From: Alopecurus myosuroides
Taxonomy: Eukaryota > Streptophyta > Magnoliopsida > Poales > Poaceae
NCBI GenBank assembly: GCA_028641055.1
Contig: CM054061.1
Span: 58,202,825 to 58,266,824, forward strand
DNA length: 64,000 nt
Direction of reading: 5' to 3'
Shown here: one piece after another, positions 36,158 through 47,102 of the stretch
How the letters are laid out: each line of letters starts with the position of its first letter
Position numbering within the stretch: the stretch's first letter is position 1
The notes under the pieces: model-generated
What the model was told of the DNA's origin: nothing
The model's database searches: none
The model's input: the letters and a program-made list of their open reading frames with translations, nothing else
Made by a program: the position numbers and the translations under genes

Positions 36158-38253
36158 TCGCTTTCTTATCTGCTCCAAGATCGTCCCGATCTCACAGATC
36201 ATACCGGGCGCACAACTCATACGTACGTTCTGGCTCGTCGTATCCCCGCCGGCCGCTCGTCAACCGCGTCAGTTCATGCAATCGCGCCTGCTCACCGTCG
36301 TGAGCCGTGAGGTCAAAGGGCAGCCGCCTGCCACAGAGTTGACTCGTGACCTTTTCCAACGAAAACGAAAGTCTCCTCGCCTTTTGGCCTGACCCCAACA
36401 GGCGTCAAAAAGTATTACTCGGCCTGCAGTCGGCACTGGAAGCAGTGGACGGTAAGCTAATTAGTAGTGCTATAATTAGTTTATTTATGCAATGATTGGT
36501 TGACGAGAGAATCAAGTTAAGTTAAATTAGTGCGCTGAAGGCCGACTTGTGTGGCTTGGCTGGCTTGAAGTGCACTTTTGGACTTTGAGTTGGGCGGGGC
36601 AAAGCCATTCCTTTATTCCGGATCCCATAAAGTTCAGATCAGACGTCTACGTTTGTTTCAGAGCAGAACCTATGATGAAATGATTTCGAGTTTCAACTTT
36701 CAAGTGTACAATTATCGTAAATTGTCAGGCTGCTAGCACTCTCTCGTTGAAGAAAATTGGAACGGCCAAGGAAGGTAGCGTCACTTCGCTGGGTGGTGGA
36801 GTGGAATAGAATCGAATAATCCATCGGCGGCACGCACAAACGAGTGTTGCAGCCAGTGAACGTGCTTCTTCGTGCAGGAGGAATATTTCTGCCGTCCTAT
36901 TCCTACGTAATGTGCAATTTCAAAGAAGTTTTGGCAACTCTCTTTACCAAATTTCGGTGGTTATCAAATTTTATTTGTGACCTCAACTTTACGGTCAGGC
37001 TGAAATTAATTGTACAAGCAACAAACTATAAAAGTATTTCTTCAAATCCCTTTTGAATTCAATTAATTTTGATAGATCTCATTTTGAAAGAATTTTCGAA
37101 ATGTTTTAAATTGATGATATTTCTTTTTTCCTTCCGAGGGGGCGGGGGGGGGGGGGGTCTTTTCAAGACCGAGATCGAGAAGTGGAAGTCATGAAAATGA
37201 GATTTGTTCTCTTCACACTTCACATGTGAATTTTTGTGTTAACCCCAAAGTTTAAACAGAAAAACGCAAATTTTGGAGTATAAATAATAAATCAAAATGA
37301 GATTTTGGAGTTCAAAATTTATGATTTATTCACATTGAAACATACATATGTATTCTAGAAGTACATATTTACCAATTTTCACAAAAAATATATTTTTAAG
37401 CTATGCAAAAAAATACAATGGCATGGTTATACAAATAAAATGAAAACTCTCAATTTCCCATCCCCATTTTTCTTGTAGATAAAAACGAAGCTATGTCAAT
37501 GAAAATTAGTACCTACATACTACATATGAATATATGCACTGATAGACATTTTTCAGATTTTTTGAGTGTTCAGAAGAAATTTATGAAAAGGTAGAAAATC
37601 ATTTTTCCCTTCCATTTATTTGGTCTTCAGGTTACAATCTATGAAGATGCAAGTTAGTACGCGCATACTTAACATGTATACATACAAGTATTTCTTTCAG
37701 AATTTTTAGAGTTTAGAAATGAGTGAAGATTTCTGGTCCTGGTCCCCTTATTTAGTAAAATAAAATAAAAAAATCATATCTACATGTTTTCAAAATCTGG
37801 AAAAAAAATATTCCGCGAGTTGTCAATAATATAGATCACAATTGTGTAAAATCTCAATTTGAAATGTTGTATGTTCTAACCTACATAGAGATGGTAAATG
37901 TGTGGATCCGGCAGTACGTCACATTCAAATCTCCAAATAAACAAGATTTTGTCAAATTTGTGTGGCACGTAACAGAAAGAATTTGACATTGTGATTTTGC
38001 ATGCTTATAGGATGAATCGTTGGCTACAACTAGATATTGGTTTAAGGTTGTTTTGAAGAGTGTAAATATACTTTTCAAATTTTTTAAAAATGCAAAGGGG
38101 TCACTAGTGCCTAAAAGCCAAAGTGACTTTTCGGAAAATAAAAATTGAATTCCCGAAAGCTCGAGACATATTTTCATGGTTCTAGCAGTCACGCCGTTCT
38201 TGATGTAAAAACATTTGTGTTTCATAAGATTCGAACCACATATTAAACACCTA
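36158..38253. other. Far upstream region of kinase 2
   Basis: No gene. It aligns with 1-2790 of unit 1 apart from the MITE there. A 14-base G run lies near 37144-37157. Confidence 0.55.
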
Positions 38254-38326
38254 CTCTCCGGTTCATAATAAGTGTCGCTGATTTAATTTTTTTTATAGAT
38301 TGTCGATTATTATGGATCGGAGGGAG
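38254..38326. mobile_element. Short Stowaway-like MITE remnant
   Basis: 73 bp between CTCTCCGGTTCATAATAAGT and TTATGGATCGGAGGGAG. The ends are inverted repeats of Stowaway type; TA precedes it and TT follows. It appears absent from the corresponding place near 2830 in unit 1. Confidence 0.65.
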
Positions 38327-38982
38327 TTGGAATCACACCGGTGGAAAACGTCGTCCCGATACTTCACGTTTACGGAAGAATTTTTGGGGTGATTTTGGTC
38401 CATCGGGTCAGATTGGTTTCTATCTAGATGTTGGCATGTTGGGTGCAGACGCACGCGAAACAGTCCGGTGGCTGAGCACCGTGGTACCGGTAAAGCCGTG
38501 GACTTGGCATGCCACAATGTTAATGCAACCAACCGCGGCGACCAAACATGGCCAACTCGTTTCAGCAGCGCTGACTTTCAGCACCGTTCCTTGTACACAC
38601 ACGCGCAGGTCGACGTTTATTCCATACACATGACCAAGACTTTCACAAGTATCTTCTGAGAATCCCCGGCTCAGCGAGGCCATCGGAAGATGCAAGAGAT
38701 TTGACACGGTTACTTGGTTTCAGACACGCTGTTTATGTTTTTCTGAGAGAGAACCACGCGGGTAATAAAGAAGGAGGACGAGCGCGAAGGTTGGTCAAGC
38801 CCGGGCCTCGCGTTCCCACTCACCACCGTCCATGGACGGAAGACCTCGCCGCCGGGAGCGCGTGGTCGAGAATTGAAAGGAACTTGCTTCCCACGCCTTT
38901 CTGCTTCCGTATCTCCTAATCCCCCACATGCCAATCGCCTTCCCTTCCTTTTCTTCTCCTCCCCGCCCAACCGGTGCGGTGC

Positions 38983-38990
38983 TATATATA
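38983..38990 (+). promoter_or_regulatory. TATA box of kinase 2
   Basis: TATATATA in GCTATATATACGCTCA, conserved with kinase 1 and lying 119 bases before the start codon. Confidence 0.65.
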
Positions 38991-39108
38991 CGCTCACCCG
39001 CCACAGAAAAGGCACTCATCAGCACAAGACAAGCTCAAAAACAGAGGACCAACGACAGAGCACAAACCACCACATCCCAATTTCTCTACACGGAGGAAAC
39101 AAAAGAAG

Positions 39109-40497
39109 ATGGCTGCCAGCAAGCAATGGACGCGGGTGCGCACGCTGGGCCGCGGCGCGTCGGGCGCGGAGGTGTTCCTGGCGGCGGACGACGCGTCCGG
39201 CGAGCTCTTCGCGGTCAAGTCGGCTTGCGCGTCTGGCGCGGCGGCGCTGAGGCGGGAGCTAAGTGCGATGGCCGGCCTGCGCTCCACGCGCGTCGTGTCC
39301 TGCATCGGCGGTAGCAGCGCACGCGACGGATCCTACCAGCTATTCCTGGAGTTCGCCCCGGGCGGCTCGCTCGCGGACGCAGTGGCGAGGACCGGCGGCC
39401 TGGACGAGAGCGCTGTCCGGGCGTACGCGGCCGATGTCGCGGCTGCGCTCGCGTACCTCCAGGGTGCCGGGGTGGTGCACGGGGACGTCAAGGCGAGGAA
39501 CGTCGTGATCGGCGCCGACGGCCGCGCCAAGCTCACGGATTTCGGGTGCTCGAAGAAGGCCTGTGCCGGGCCGATCATCGGCGGCACGCCGGCGTTCATG
39601 GCGCCGGAGGTCGCGCGCGGGGAGGAGCAAGGCCCGGCGGCCGATGTCTGGGCGCTCGGGTGCACGGTCGTCGAGATGGCCACTGGCCGCGCCCCCTGGA
39701 GCGGCATGGGCAGCGACGCGCTCGCGGCGATGCACCGGATCGGGTACACGGACGCTGTGCCCGAGGTGCCCCAATGGCTGTCGGATGAGGCGAAGGACTT
39801 CTTGGCCATGTGCCTGGTCAGGCAGGCTAGCGACCGGTGCACGGCGGCGCAGCTGCTGGAGCACCCGTTCCTGGCATCCGGCGGCGTGGACTCGAAGCTG
39901 GAAGCTGTCAAGAGCAGCAAGTGGGTGTCGCCGAAGAGCACGCTTGACGCGGCGTTCTGGGAGTCAGAGTCCGGCAGCGAGGATGAGCTGTCCGTGTCGT
40001 CGCACAGCTCCGCCGAGAGGATCAAGGCATTGGCCTGCCCTGCCTCAGCTCTTCCGGACTGGGACTCCAACGAGGGCTGGATCGATGTGCTCTCGGCGCC
40101 AACAGAACCAGCATCGGACTGCGACGCAGTGTTCGTGCCGGTCGAGGAGACGACTGAACTGGACGAGAAGATCACAAGCGAAGAACCCAGCAGCGGCGAA
40201 GACTCCGGCCTTGTCGACATTGCTGTGGATTACAGCAGCGTCGTCCATGCAGGAGAAGCCAGTGATGATTCAGTTTTGCCGCTTCAGTCTTTGAAAACTT
40301 TAGTTTCCCATGCATTATTATTACCGTGTAAAGTACAATCGTGCAACACAAGCATTAATGAAATTGAGTTTGTTCTTGCACAAATACTCTGCTTTTTTAC
40401 TGCTCCTCTGTTTCTCTGCTCCCACTTGTTCTCCTTCCCGTTGCGACACGTTCGATTAGCATATTCATTCCTTGGGGGAAAAATGAGAGCAGAGTAA
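39109..40497 (+). CDS. MAPKKK17/18-like protein kinase, copy 2
   Basis: Predicted 462-residue paralogue of the kinase at 3670, in the same orientation. Kinase domain about 7-256: Gly-loop GRGASG 14-19, Lys37, HGDVKARN from His124 with catalytic Asp126, DFG at Asp144, GTPAFMAPEVARGEEQ in the activation segment, ALGCTVVEMATGRAPW downstream. All motifs needed for ATP binding and phosphotransfer are present; HGD again replaces HRD. The tail keeps WVSPKSTLDAAFWESES and the acidic Ser-rich region, with in-frame indels relative to copy 1. The frame is open further upstream, but the ATG at 39109 matches the paralogue and follows the TATA box and leader. The last 60 residues diverge and include a hydrophobic run, so the stop is less certain. 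Role inferred: upper tier of a stress or ABA MAPK cascade. Confidence 0.9.
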   Translation: MAASKQWTRVRTLGRGASGAEVFLAADDASGELFAVKSACASGAAALRRELSAMAGLRSTRVVSCIGGSSARDGSYQLFLEFAPGGSLADAVARTGGLDESAVRAYAADVAAALAYLQGAGVVHGDVKARNVVIGADGRAKLTDFGCSKKACAGPIIGGTPAFMAPEVARGEEQGPAADVWALGCTVVEMATGRAPWSGMGSDALAAMHRIGYTDAVPEVPQWLSDEAKDFLAMCLVRQASDRCTAAQLLEHPFLASGGVDSKLEAVKSSKWVSPKSTLDAAFWESESGSEDELSVSSHSSAERIKALACPASALPDWDSNEGWIDVLSAPTEPASDCDAVFVPVEETTELDEKITSEEPSSGEDSGLVDIAVDYSSVVHAGEASDDSVLPLQSLKTLVSHALLLPCKVQSCNTSINEIEFVLAQILCFFTAPLFLCSHLFSFPLRHVRLAYSFLGGKMRAE

Positions 40498-41465
40498 ATT
40501 CTCAGCTTGGCCGCCACGCCGCACGCGGAAAGGATCGCCGACGCGGAAAGCGCGGCGTCACGGCGGACGTAGAAAGTAGTAGCGGCGCAGTCAAAAACGT
40601 CTTGTTGGGTCCAGGGAGAGGCGATTAAAGTAGTCCAGCGAAAAGGCAGACCTTTTGTGCAAGTAAGCGTCGCGTCGTCCAGTTCAGAGGTTGCTTCGCC
40701 AGGTGGAGATCACCCCTCCGACCACTGATCGGACCATCTCGCCGCTCTGTGCGATGATGCACTGGCAGGGAGTCAGTATACACGTCGTGCACTTCTGGAA
40801 TCTGGATAGTGTGGGGTAAGCAGGATGGATCAGCGGCTGCGTGCCGGCGCATTCGACACGCCAGTGATCGTAAAGACAGATGAAAAACGATAAAATATCT
40901 ATCTCCTGTTTTGTTCAGTTAGTTGGGCTCCCCAAAAGGCGGTGGGGTTTGCTTCCGAGTTGATCACACCATCTATCAAATGATGAGCTCGAAAGCCAAA
41001 ACCTTTTTTGCCGATAAGCGATCGAGTGTTAGCAGGACGTACGGCACGGCCGCGCACGCTGCAACGCCGGACGCGACGCACAACCCGCAGTCGCCAATCC
41101 GTTCTGCTCCGATCGTCATCCCTTCCCCGATGCTCGGCCGTACGCCAACCTTATTATGCAGGCGTGGCCACCGCCGCTGCAAGGCACGACATGGGCACCC
41201 CGAGAAACAGCTAGCTGACGACGTCGGGAGCCGGTGCCACCGTGCGCGTCGACCGGTCGGCAGCCTAACCTAACTAGAAACTTTTCGCCTTTTTTTTTTG
41301 GATGAGCGATGCGTATCGCGCTCTGACCAAGCCACCGTTCGCACGCAGCGGGCGCGGGCACGCAGAAGTGGATGGCATCGGGCCACGCGCGCTGACGCGC
41401 ACCACGGCGCGCTCTGCGCTGCGCGTCGGCACCAGACGAGAGCGCTCAGCGGCCGGCCGGCCGCC
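40498..41465. other. Kinase 2 downstream flank
   Basis: No gene. It aligns with 5011-5691 and, across the copia empty site near 41109, with 10681-10960 of unit 1. Confidence 0.6.
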
Positions 41466-41702
41466 GCGTACGCTCGTGGTGATCGCCTCGCCTGCTCGTG
41501 TGCACGTACGCCGCGTGTTGATTCCCTCCAGTGCGCCTGTGTCGCTGCCTAGCTTTCTGCGAAAAGAAATCTTTCTGATCTGTGGACGCTTTCGTGCCTT
41601 CGTGTTGCTGTCGTCGATCGCCGCCCATCTTTCTCTGCTCGCTTCTAAGCAACGGGCCGCGTGAACCCTCAACGAATCGTGTTTTAGTCGGCCAGCTGCA
41701 GG
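41466..41702. repeat. Segment inverted relative to unit 1
   Basis: It matches about 10963-11198 in reverse complement, for example CTGCCTAGCTTTCTGC here against GCAGAAAGCTAGGCAG there. Breakpoints are accurate only to about ten bases. Confidence 0.8.
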
Positions 41703-42188
41703 CCTGAGAGACCGATCCGGCGTCCCGCCCGTCCGTACCAACTATCGCTGTCAGGCTCGTGCGCCAATCCTGTGATCATGGATCAATCAGCGGTGGTCGA
41801 TCGTTGGGCAATGACGTAGGGCATTGGTTTTACTCATAGGACATGTGATGTCAGCTCCAAGCAAAGATATCTTTCGTTGATTTTTGCATGCGGGAAACTC
41901 TCAAAGCGATAGGTCAATTGTTGGCGTACTGGCGGTAGTTCCGTAGTTGGCAGAAGGTTGGCACCTGGTTTGCTGTTCACAACGAAATCTATCCATATCT
42001 AACGTCGCGGCAAGAGAAGAGAATAAGATTCTGGTATGGTAAATAATTTTTTTAACCGACTACTATTCTACGTGGTACAAATAATGTAGAGCAAAAAAAA
42101 TTTCTTACTACTGCGTGTACTAGTTCGTCCATCCAGGGGAAAACTCGTCAAAATTTTGGACGAATTCTACGGCTCATGTGTGTCCTTA
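41703..42188. other. Unit 2 flank without unit 1 match
   Basis: Nothing recognised. Confidence 0.4.
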
Positions 42189-43122
42189 GAGCATCTCCGG
42201 TCGCACCCCCAAAGGCCCCCTAAAACTTTTCCCATCCGGACGAGACCCAGCGTGTCCACTCGCGCGTCCCATTGGGCCTTCCCGTCCGGACGCGCCCCCA
42301 AATCCCGTCCGAAAGCCCAACCCAACCCCGCGGCGTAGGGGCTCCGGACGGAAAGAAAACGCCCCCTGGCGTCCGCGGGCCCGGCCCGTCAGTGAGAGGC
42401 GCGCAGTCAAAGCGGCGCCGAGTCTTCGTATTCTCCCGAGAAGACGTAGAAGCGCAGAGAGCCATCCCATCGTCCAGTCCTGCCGCCCATGCGGCGGACG
42501 AGCCGCTTCCCCCACGCGGACGCCGGAGTAAATGCGAGCAGCCCTTTGGCCTGCCGTAGCGGTATAAAACGGTGTTCACCCCGTGTCGTCCCCATGCCAC
42601 ATTTCCACCACCATTCTCCGCCTCCGCAACTCCGACGCGCTCCCTTCTGCCTCACCATCGCTCTCGGCCCGGTAGAAAGAACGCGTAATGGCGGACGTGA
42701 CCCGAACGACGGAAGATGCCGACGCCCGGAAGACGGAGGTCGTCGCTCGGAAGGCACGCCAAGTGCGGCAGAGAGAACTCGAAGCGGCCTAGAGAGTGGC
42801 CTGCATGAGTCCCACGCTCTGATCCTCCTTGAGAGATCGGTCTCCCGCCTGAGTCCCACGCGATTATCCTCCATCTATAAGAACTATGTCAGTCGAACTA
42901 TCTGTCTGTCCTGAATTTGCAACTGTTGAACTCCGTCGAACTACCTATCTGTCGAACTATCTTCAAATTCCTTAACGGTGGACATGGCATGCTTTAGTAT
43001 GGATTTGGGATCAGATTTTGAGGATTTGTGGTTGTAGGAGTGCATATTTAGGGGTTGCCTGGGCATTGTCCGTCCACGGACAGTTTGGGGTCCGTTTTTA
43101 GGATCCGTGGTTGGAGATGCTC
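42189..43122. mobile_element. PIF/Harbinger-type element, decayed
   Basis: 934 bp with terminal inverted repeats GAGCATCTCC / GGAGATGCTC and TTA target duplications (42186-42188 and 43123-43125), the size and sequence typical of PIF/Harbinger. The interior is GC-rich. A frame starting near 42689 (MADVTRTTEDADARK) with KARQVRQRELEAA, stopped soon after, resembles the ORF1-type protein often found in such elements, but it is broken. No transposase remains. Confidence 0.75.
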
Positions 43123-43125
43123 TTA

Positions 43126-43926
43126 GGAAATAGCCCTCGCCCCATCCTCTCCTCCTCCTCGCGGGGTTCAGAGTCCTTCCAACTTAGGCTCCTATCCTCT
43201 TGCCTTTGGCGGCCTCGTAGAGAGGAGAGAGAGAATAATTGATTAATGTGTTTGGTTCCTTACCGGGTAATGAAAGTAACAACTACCTTCATTAGGTAAA
43301 TAAATATACGGCACACTTGAGCGTCTTCGTCTTTCGGTTCTTCTCTACCTTGCATAGCTATATTTTGGTTTGTGCACACTTTAGAAATATGGCTATGTCC
43401 ATTAAGTTCTTTCTATATTTCACAAATATGATGGGCACCATACGAATATAGTTTAGATCAACACCATTTTGATCAAATGTGGTTAGCTTTTACATGCCTT
43501 TGTATCATTGATTATGTGCAAAGGTGTCTCAATTTCATATACCATGTTATTGCATGCAACTTTGGACGTATCATAGAGCCATCTATAGTCCCTTGTGTGC
43601 TTTATAGACAAATTTTCAACGGCCCACTTCAACATGTAAGACATGATTGAAGAAACTTCGGGCTTTGTGGCAAAATAACACGGAGTGTAGAACATTCAGA
43701 TGTCAGTTATTTAACATGGACGCATGGTTCTACGATATGAAATATTTAGTGGAATGACATCATCTCATTTCCCCTTTATCTTTTATAATACCGTACGCCA
43801 CTCCTATTTGGTATTTGAACATCTCAACTCATATTTATATACATGCAAACACGTATTGAAGCATAATGGGTGTATTTTATCTCTTCCTGAAATATTGCTA
43901 TACTCTGAGGAACAACTCCCTTGTTA
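43126..43926. other. Unassigned stretch right of the Harbinger element
   Basis: No gene. AT-rich after 43240. No counterpart in unit 1, so it may be a further insertion. Confidence 0.4.
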
Positions 43927-44022
43927 GGTATGTATGCGTGAGATACGACGAAATAATTAGTGAAGACAAAAGTTAAGAAAATAACGTATCATGTTTACTA
44001 ATACTATCTTTTGCTTAAATTG

Positions 44023-45749
44023 ATGTAATCAACGATTCCTTTTACTCTAGGTTGCTATACTGAGTGATTAATTAACATGTTGGTGTCTCTCTTTACTAGA
44101 TTAGTATTTCAGTTTAGGTAGTTGAGTGATTTCTTTTACTATGGGTTAGTACATTGATTTATTAACATGTTGGTGTTTTTCTTTTAACTAATCTATCAAA
44201 AGAGAAGTTCTAATTAGTTGCATAAATACTTTAATTCATATAATGTTAAACTATTATTGCCTTGCCACATATCTTTGACTAATAGCAATGTTTATTTCTA
44301 CACTATATGTATACATGACCATGGGAAACCTGGCCCGGTCGGCCCCACCCGAAATTCTCGAGCCTAGGCTTGACGGGCTTGCCCATGGAGAGGCTCGGGC
44401 CTAAGTTTTAAGCTCGAACATCGGGCCGGGCTGGGCTTGGGCTTTGTATTTTAAGGAAGAGACCCGGTTTGAGACCCGAGGCTTGACGGGCTTTTCCACT
44501 GATGGGTCGGGCTTGGGCCTGGAAACTAGGTCGGGTCGGTACTGGGCCTAGGTTTTCTGTTGCAGGCTTTTTTAGCTTGGCCCGGCCCGACGTATGGCCA
44601 GGCATAACTACATGTAACATGACTTTTGGTGTGGTTGAAGAGGATGTGACCTCAACAATCTTCATGGTACGGGACCAGGGTTTCGTAAGGGAAAAGCCGC
44701 TGGTAGACTACTCGACTTGACGGGTTACTATCCGCCGAATCTTTATTCCGATAAGGTGAAAAAAATGTTACATGTGTGCCGCACAGATTGAATCTAGCGC
44801 AGCTCTGAATCTAGAGTTGCCTAGTTTGCCGTGACCCACTCCCGTGCTTTATATAGGTAACCGAGTCTCGGGGGCCGTACACGAATAGGACTCAATTCCG
44901 ACTCGGTACTACTCTTTCCCAACTCCTCGATCAACTCTTTTCTTGTTTCTACTTCCACGTGGGTTCCGTAATAGGCCCCAATGCAGTTACTTGGAGGTCT
45001 CCTTAACGAACTTCCCGATGGGCCGCACCGGGTATGCTTATCGTGGGGGTCTCTCGGATACCTCGGTACACTCTTGAGAGCATCAACTTGCTTGTCAAAT
45101 TCTATTACTATATTTTTTATTATAATATATATAATCAAATAAAAAATTATATTATGAGAGTGTTTTTTATATAAATTCAGGCATATAATTTTCTAGTATC
45201 TATCCATTTGTAAATGTATCAGCAAATTCCTAGATAGTGATTTTTGCACAGAATGGCCACCTTTTCAAATAAGTTCAAATATAAACAGAATCAGAAAACT
45301 ATCGCTCGACATGCATCCCTATACCCACCAATCAAATATCAAATGAAACACCCGGTGATGACCCAGGAGAAGAGCGTCACTTTCTTCGGAGAGAGCGCAG
45401 CTCAGCATGATGAGCTTGCTCGTTTCAAAAAGAAAATGGATGATGCGCTTGCATGGTGGCGTCAACGCAATGCAACCAGCAGCAAGCAAATTAAGCCAGC
45501 AGGCAGCAGCCAGCCAAATGATGCGTGAGTCGAGCCGGTCGCGCCATGTGTGCGAAACGCAAACGCGGCACTGCACACCAAACCGCTCGCCCGGAAAATG
45601 GTTGTCTTCTGGATGGAGCCTGCGACACCGCGATAGTTTACGACTTTATACTCGCCTAGTATCGCACCGTCTCCTTTGTGCGTTACCTGTCCAGGGGCCA
45701 CATGGCCTCCCGTCTGCTGCCCACATGTTGAGTTTCTTCTGCTCTTGTT
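44023..45749. other. Unit 2 spacer with a GC-rich repeat block
   Basis: No gene could be supported. About 44318-44607 consists of repeated GGGCC/GGGCTTGGGC motifs bounded by imperfect inverted ends (CCATGGGAAACCTGG and CCAGGCAT), suggesting a small hAT-like MITE, unproven. A very AT-rich patch lies at 45100-45190. A 94-codon frame at 45244-45528 has no recognisable domain. Confidence 0.4.
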
Positions 45750-45975
45750 TGTTTATTATGGTAAGTTGTTGGTGCAGGAGCGGCACGGGATAAACAACGA
45801 CGACCGACCGACGAAGCTGACTTCACTCTTCTTACGATCTCATCCTCTCATCTCCAGCGTCGCGTGTAGCTCCCGTACGTACTTGTTTTTGGTCGAGTGG
45901 ATGTTGTTAATTCGCCGTGCCAGTTCATTATCTAAAATGGTAGGAAAGGCCAACCGGAGTACACCGACAAATAGT

Positions 45976-46193
45976 TTAGTAAGCTAATTGCCGGCGACAC
46001 GTACGTACTTGCTTAGAAAAATAGACTACTACTCGATCCATGCAACACGGCTGATGGCTGTGTTACCGTGTGCTCCACCAGTCAATGTTACAGTGCCGCA
46101 AGATTGTTTTTGCTTGTTCGTAACCGTGACTCTGATGGAGATAACTCAGGTAGGATCGACATAGTATAATCTACGTCTACTTTAATTAGTTAG
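45976..46193. other. Flank between duplication and gypsy nest
   Basis: Nothing recognised. Confidence 0.4.
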
Positions 46194-46800
46194 GGTCTTC
46201 TGCTATTTTTGGTTTCAGAAAAGTAGTTCTGGAAATATTCTCGGAATTGGACGAAAAAATCCCAGGGTCTTAGAAATGTATCATGTACACGGAGTCCGGA
46301 GGGGACCCGGAGGGTGGCCCTGGAGCCATCACAACATGGGGTGGCGTGGCCCCCCCTTGGCCGCCCCACCAGGTGGTGTGGCCCCCCTGGCTGCCCACCG
46401 ATGTTGCCCTTTCGCCTATTTAAGCTCCTCCTCGGGTTATCCCTAAATACCCAAGCCTCCATCCAAGAAAAGTTCCGTAGCCGCCGTCATCGTCAACCCT
46501 AGTTCGGGAGAGTTCTGAAGCTCTCCCACGCACCCTGTCGGGAGGGGAATTCATCACCGGAGGGCTCTACATCACCATTCCTGCCTCCGGAGTGATGTGA
46601 GTAGTTCATCCTTGGACTACGGGTCCATAGCAGTAGCTAGATGGTTGTCTTCTCCTCTTTATGCCACCATGTTTAGATCTTGTGGGCTGCCTAACATGAT
46701 CAAGATCATCTATCTGTAATGCTACATGTTGTGTTTGCCAGGATCCGATGAATATTGAATGCTATGTCAAGTGATTATCAACCTATCATGTTTATGTTAT
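46194..46800 (+). repeat. Truncated Athila-like gypsy LTR
   Basis: It matches, in plus orientation, the middle of the LTRs of the minus-strand element at 47103-55349 (shared text includes CTCCGGAGTGATG and GTAGTTCATCCTTGGACTAC). Its first portion is missing, and at 46800 it is interrupted by the next element. The remainder, if present, lies beyond the window. Confidence 0.75.
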
Positions 46801-47102
46801 TGATACGTTGAAAACGTATCTCCTTTTCTGAACACTTTTCTTATTGTTTTCGTCTAAACTTGTGTGTTTTGAATACAACTAACACGGACTAACGCTGTTT
46901 TCAGCAGAATTACCTTGGTGTCTTGTTTTTGTGCAGAAAAATCAACTTTCGGGAAATTGCCCAGAAAAGACCCCATTAGTGTTTTCACACCGGACGACCC
47001 CGAGAGCCAGAAGGGGGCCAGGAGAAGAGCCACAGGGTGGCCACACCCCCCTGGCGCTCCCCCTTGGCCGCGCCAGCATAGGGTGTGGGCCACCCAGAGC
47101 CA
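46801..47102 (+). repeat. 5' LTR of plus-strand gypsy, left part
   Basis: It starts TGATACGTTGAAAACGTATC, a palindrome-containing LTR start common in cereal gypsy elements, and is directly continued after the inserted element at 55350. The same text, uninterrupted, is seen at 63254-63530. Confidence 0.85.

Larger units (their letters stand above)
36158..45975 (+). repeat. Segmental duplication, unit 2
   Basis: Right copy of the kinase-bearing duplication, homologous to unit 1 from its first base (CGCTTTCTTATCTGCTCCAA). It is much less interrupted: a short MITE at 38254, a Harbinger-like element at 42189 and an unaligned AT-rich stretch between about 43126 and 43926. Confidence 0.85.

Noticed and set aside
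36014..36220. Minus-strand ORF at the start of unit 2 as a conserved gene
   Set aside because: It crosses the visible start of unit 2; the unit 1 counterpart lies mostly outside the window, so conservation cannot be tested.
38974..39108. Upstream in-frame extension of kinase 2
   Set aside because: It covers the TATA box and leader and is not conserved in kinase 1; the ATG at 39109 fits better.
44318..44607. GC-rich GGGCC block as a definite hAT MITE
   Set aside because: The inverted ends are imperfect and no 8-bp target duplication could be fixed; left as a possibility only.
45244..45528. 94-codon ORF (MATFSNKFKYKQNQ...) as a gene
   Set aside because: No recognisable domain, no match in unit 1, and a chance ORF of this length is expected in this much DNA.
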